Origin: an uncultured Sphingomonadaceae bacterium
Lineage (GTDB): Bacteria > Pseudomonadota > Alphaproteobacteria > Sphingomonadales > Sphingomonadaceae
Assembly (NCBI GenBank): GCA_938016505.1
Contig: CALLWN010000342.1
Coordinates: 1-9,115 of the forward strand
Length of the DNA stretch: 9,115 nucleotides
Direction of reading: 5' to 3'
A program made the position numbers and the translations under genes. This document shows positions 6,979 to 9,115 of this stretch, one piece after another (within the stretch, counting starts at the first letter, position 1; every line of letters begins with the position of its first letter). The notes beneath the pieces are model-generated. The model saw only the letters and a list, made by a program, of their open reading frames with translations. It did not search any database and was not told the DNA's origin.

Positions 6979-7192
6979 GACCCCATCCCTTCCGTCCAGC
7001 CGACTCCGGCTTCTATCGCGGCAGCCCATAAGGGGAAAGCACCCCGCAGCGCGTGGGCGCGCGCCGTGGCAGCGCTGCAACGCTCCACCCGGCGCCGCAC
7101 CGCTCCCGCCGGCCCGGGGCGGGGCCACCCCGCGCTTATCTCCAGTTGCATCACGGCGCCCGTCGCCGCACGGGCTGCCGTGGAGGAAGGCC
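6979..7192. promoter_or_regulatory. Divergent intergenic region between beta-barrel and dehydrogenase genes
   Basis: This 214-base gap carries control signals for both genes. It is visibly less GC-rich around 7025-7040 and 7135-7150. It contains a 10-bp palindrome GCAGCGCTGC at 7069-7078, TGCAAC at 7076-7081, GTTGCA at 7145-7150, and a stem-loop at 7152-7182 described separately. No confident -35/-10 pair was found on either strand, and no credible small gene. Confidence 0.4.
7152..7182 (+). promoter_or_regulatory. 12-bp stem-loop abutting the dehydrogenase ribosome-binding site
   Basis: CACGGC (7152-7157) pairs with GCCGTG (7177-7182), and GCCCGT (7158-7163) pairs with ACGGGC (7170-7175). 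This makes a 12-pair stem with one bulged T at 7176 and a 6-nt loop. The last paired G (7182) is the first base of the GGAGGAAGG ribosome-binding site, and the ATG is at 7193. The gene upstream is divergent, so the stem cannot serve as that gene's terminator. A folded leader affecting initiation is the simplest reading. Confidence 0.5.
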
Positions 7193-7975
7193 ATGACCGA
7201 TCGACTGAAGGGGAGGGTGGCGCTGGTGACGGGCGGCACCTCGGGCATTGGCGCCGGCGCGGTCGAGCGGCTGCGCGCCGAGGGTGCCGAGGTCGTCTTC
7301 ACCGGCTCCAAGGCCGAGGCCGGGGCCGAAGTCGCGGCACGCACCGGCGCCCACTTCCACCCCCACCGCGTCGAGCAGGCCGAGACCTGGCCCGCCCTCG
7401 TCGAGGCGATCCGCGCCCGCTTCGGCCGGCTCGACATCGCCTTCGCCAACGCCGGCACCGAGGCCGGCGACTCCAGCGTCGAGGACATCGGCATCGACGG
7501 CTGGAACACTGTGATCGGCGTGAACCTCACCGGCGTCATGCTCACCGTCCAGCACGCCATCCGCGCCATGCGGGGGAACCCCGGCGGCGCGGCCGGTTCC
7601 ATCATCATCACCTCGTCGATGAACGCCCACCGGGCGATGGGAAACTATGTCGCCTATTCGGTCTCCAAGACGGCGGTGTGCGCGCTGGCGAAGTCGGCGG
7701 CCATCCATTGCGCCACGTCGGGCACCCAGATCCGCGTCAACGCCATCCTGCCGGGCGTCGTTGAAACCGCCCTCATCGCCGACGTCATCGCCCGCTCGCC
7801 CGATCCGGCGGCCGCCCGCGCCGCCTTCGAGGGCATGTCGCCGATGAAGCGCATGGCAAGCGTCGCCGACGTGACCGGTCTCGTCGCCTTCCTCGCCTCG
7901 GATGAGGCCCGCCACATCAGCGGCGCCGAGATCCTGATCGACGGCGCCTCGACTGCCGGCATGATGGGCGTCTGA
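7193..7975 (+). CDS. Short-chain dehydrogenase/reductase (SDR), classical type
   Basis: A 260-residue NAD(P)-dependent oxidoreductase of the cytosol, the standard length for classical SDRs. Motifs in order: cofactor loop TGGTSGIG at 13-20, NAG at 86-88 (FANAG), N111 in GVNLTG, catalytic S142 in IIITSSMNAH, and Y155-x3-K159 in YVAYSVSK, with LPGVVET at 186-192 and a C-terminal ISGAEILIDGA. The complete Asn-Ser-Tyr-Lys tetrad implies an active enzyme. The segment after the second strand reads VVFTGSK with no acidic residue, which hints at NADP(H), but weakly. The substrate is unknown. The start is firm: GGAGGAAGG at 7182-7190 gives GGAGG 6 nt before ATG. A stable stem-loop abuts this site. The gene is convergent with the EthD gene 10 bases on. 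Confidence 0.95.
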   Translation: MTDRLKGRVALVTGGTSGIGAGAVERLRAEGAEVVFTGSKAEAGAEVAARTGAHFHPHRVEQAETWPALVEAIRARFGRLDIAFANAGTEAGDSSVEDIGIDGWNTVIGVNLTGVMLTVQHAIRAMRGNPGGAAGSIIITSSMNAHRAMGNYVAYSVSKTAVCALAKSAAIHCATSGTQIRVNAILPGVVETALIADVIARSPDPAAARAAFEGMSPMKRMASVADVTGLVAFLASDEARHISGAEILIDGASTAGMMGV

Positions 7976-7988
7976 GCCGCCCGGCTCA
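7973..7988. terminator. Palindrome formed by the two opposing stop codons
   Basis: TGAGCCG-CC-CGGCTCA is a 16-base inverted repeat. Its first three bases are the dehydrogenase stop (TGA, 7973-7975). Its last three are the complement of the EthD stop (TGA on the minus strand, 7988-7986). In RNA from either strand it would make a 6-7 bp hairpin beginning at the stop codon. There is no T-run, so termination is possible but unproven. Confidence 0.4.
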
Positions 7989-8378
7989 GCCCCCGCCCGG
8001 CGCGCTTCTCATTGCGACCGGCGGCAGCGCCGATCGTGCCGAGGTAACGAGAAAGCTCTTCATCCGGCTGCGGTCGAACAGTCGCTCCTCGTCGGCGACG
8101 ATCCGCGCCCGCACCTCGGGCACTGCAACCGCTGCCTGGAAGGCGGCAAGCGCTTCTGCATCGGGGAAATCGATCTCGAGCAGCACGTCGGCATCGTCCG
8201 ATTCCGCGCCACTCCCGGCCGGGCGAAGGTAGCGCCGCTCGTAGCGGCTGGCGAAACCGGCCAGCACCTCCTCGCCGATCAGCCGGTGGTGGGTCTCGTA
8301 ATAGGCGACGAAGTCGTCGAACCCCATGCCCGAGCGCCGCTTCAGGAACGTGACCAGCGTGACCGGCCCCCCGCTCAC
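7986..8378 (-). CDS. EthD domain-containing protein
   Basis: A 130-residue protein of the EthD family (dimeric alpha-beta barrel). The founding member is needed for an ether-degrading P450 in Rhodococcus; most others have unknown roles, often near catabolic genes. The sequence shows VTLVTFLKRRSGMGFDDFVAYYETHH near the start (residues 6-31, split here as VTLVTFLKRR and FDDFVAYYETHH), RYERRYLRP, DVLLEIDFPDAEALAAF, and VADEERLFDRSRMKSF. The His pair at 30-31 and the DEERLFDRS block are family landmarks. There is no ATG. I chose GTG 8378 because GGAGG at 8390-8386 lies exactly 7 nt upstream. TTG 8393 would extend it by five glycine-rich residues but lies upstream of that site. The gene is convergent with the dehydrogenase; shared function is a guess. 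Confidence 0.88.
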   Translation of the reverse strand: MSGGPVTLVTFLKRRSGMGFDDFVAYYETHHRLIGEEVLAGFASRYERRYLRPAGSGAESDDADVLLEIDFPDAEALAAFQAAVAVPEVRARIVADEERLFDRSRMKSFLVTSARSALPPVAMRSAPGGG

Positions 8379-8426
8379 GCCGCCGCCTCCCAACCCGCGG
8401 TCAGCGCCCGCCCCCGGCGGGGCGGA

Positions 8427-8463
8427 CCTCCCCGGCGCGTGCCATGGCGCGGCGCCGGGGAGG
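8427..8463 (-). terminator. 12-bp perfect stem-loop between PEP-CTERM and EthD genes
   Basis: Arms CCTCCCCGGCGC (8427-8438) and GCGCCGGGGAGG (8452-8463) are exact complements with a 13-nt loop. On the minus strand it begins 8 bases after the PEP-CTERM stop, as expected for a terminator, and ends 48 bases before the EthD start. No T-run follows. It parallels the stem at 3241-3281 in arm length, loop length and distance to the next start. Confidence 0.6.
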
Positions 8464-8471
8464 CTCCGGGC

Positions 8472-9115
8472 TCAGCCATGCGCAAGCCTGCGCCGGCGGG
8501 CTGCTGCACCCACCACCCCGAAGCCGGCGATGAGCAGCGCCCAGGTCGCCGGCTCGGGGACCACGCCGCCACCCTGCACCTCGAAGTTCCAGCTCTCGGT
8601 GACGGTGCCGATGGTCCAGTTCACATTGTCGGCATGGCCGATGAAGTTGCCGGCCCAGCCGCTGCCGACCCCGACCGAGAAGCCGACGATGACGGCATTG
8701 GCAAGCAGCGGGTCAGCCTTCCAGCTGTCGAGCGTCACGCCGTAGCCCCCGGTCGCGAAGCCGAGCGCACCGAACGACCAGACATTGCTCGTCCCGGTCA
8801 CGAGGTCGGTCACCCACTGGTCGGTCAGCGTCGGCAGGCTGTTGTAGGCCCGCTCGAACACGAGCCCGGCGCGGTCCGGGGTCAGCAGGTTGCCGTCGAG
8901 GTCGAGCAGGACCCGGATGGCCGGATGCTGCACCGCGGGATTGGTGCTGGCGCCGTCACGATACCAGTCATAGCCGAAGCTCGCGAGGTCGGCGAATGCC
9001 CCCAATGACCCGACCGAGACGAAATTGCCGCCAAGGTTCGCAGCGTTGGGCAGGAACTCGATGTCGGCCTTGGCTGAGCCGGTGGGGCTGGCGAAGGCGA
9101 TCGAGCCGGTGCCGG
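8472..9115 (-). CDS. PEPxxWA-CTERM secreted protein, C-terminal 213 residues, truncated by window edge
   Basis: Exported protein; its signal peptide and N-terminus lie beyond the right edge. The visible part has no cysteine and many Gly, Asn and aromatic residues, consistent with a secreted beta-rich domain: ADIEFLPNAANLGGNFVSVG, FGYDWYRDGAS, LVFERAYN, TDQWVTDLVTG and VGSGWAGNFIGHADNV. The last of these resembles a segment seen in many PEP-CTERM proteins. The final 28 residues are a sorting tag: PEPATWA, a hydrophobic helix LLIAGFGVVGAAA and a basic RRRR cluster. The PEPxxWA variant is typical of sphingomonads. Family knowledge says such tags are processed by an exosortase, here not in the window, and that the proteins go to the surface or biofilm matrix. 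A 12-bp stem-loop follows the stop by 8 bases. Confidence 0.93.
   Translation of the reverse strand, partial: GTGSIAFASPTGSAKADIEFLPNAANLGGNFVSVGSLGAFADLASFGYDWYRDGASTNPAVQHPAIRVLLDLDGNLLTPDRAGLVFERAYNSLPTLTDQWVTDLVTGTSNVWSFGALGFATGGYGVTLDSWKADPLLANAVIVGFSVGVGSGWAGNFIGHADNVNWTIGTVTESWNFEVQGGGVVPEPATWALLIAGFGVVGAAARRRRLAHG

Noticed and set aside
6085..7764. 559-residue plus-strand frame across zinc-finger end, barrel and dehydrogenase start
   Set aside because: It crosses three supported genes and an intergenic region, with a Pro/Arg/His-rich product and no family resemblance.
7986..8378. Idea that CoA-transferase, dehydrogenase and EthD genes form one catabolic operon
   Set aside because: They lie on different strands, are kilobases apart or convergent, and do not share a transcript.
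8379..8393. TTG 8393 as start of the EthD protein
   Set aside because: GGAGG at 8390-8386 would lie inside the coding region, whereas it is ideally spaced for GTG 8378.
8286..9008. 240-residue plus-strand frame across EthD and PEP-CTERM genes
   Set aside because: Antisense shadow of two supported genes; it reads through their intergenic hairpin and has no domain.

Overview
The window is very GC-rich DNA with tightly packed genes on both strands. It looks like an alphaproteobacterium of the Sphingomonadales type. The indicators are a C-terminal PEPxxWA sorting tag, a small two-cysteine UrcA-like secreted protein, a sphingomonad-style TonB-dependent receptor, and a short CHCC zinc-finger protein. 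I cannot name a genus. I see no rRNA, tRNA, insertion sequence, phage gene or CRISPR array, and no gap between genes exceeds about 215 bases.

Layout: (1) 1-561, minus strand: N-terminal part of a family III (CaiB/BaiF) CoA-transferase. It runs off the left edge and starts inside a 12-bp tandem repeat that offers five in-frame ATGs. (2) 744-2733, plus strand: a two-gene LytS/LytTR-type two-component system, a four-helix membrane histidine kinase followed by a receiver-LytTR response regulator. (3) 2734-2835: strong hairpins between convergent genes. (4) 2836-3201, minus: UrcA-like secreted protein. (5) 3414-5744, minus: TonB-dependent outer-membrane receptor. (6) 5745-5954: divergent control region with a direct repeat and a palindrome. 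(7) 5955-6164, plus: CHCC zinc-finger protein. (8) 6172-6978, minus: uncharacterised outer-membrane beta-barrel. (9) 6979-7192: divergent control region ending in a stem-loop that touches the next ribosome-binding site. (10) 7193-7975, plus: short-chain dehydrogenase. (11) 7986-8378, minus: EthD-domain protein. (12) 8472-9115, minus: PEP-CTERM protein that runs off the right edge.

How the genes fit together: five of the ten proteins act in or beyond the envelope (kinase sensor, UrcA-like protein, receptor, beta-barrel, PEP-CTERM protein). The CoA-transferase, dehydrogenase and EthD protein are of kinds common in catabolism of organic acids and aromatics. Except for the kinase-regulator pair the genes look like separate transcription units, so a shared pathway is not shown. 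I found no clear novel multi-gene system. The most interesting signals are non-coding: the repeated-ATG start region, several long GC-rich stem-loops placed in leaders of minus- and plus-strand genes, a palindrome whose ends are two opposing stop codons, and recurrent GTTGCA motifs in the two divergent control regions.
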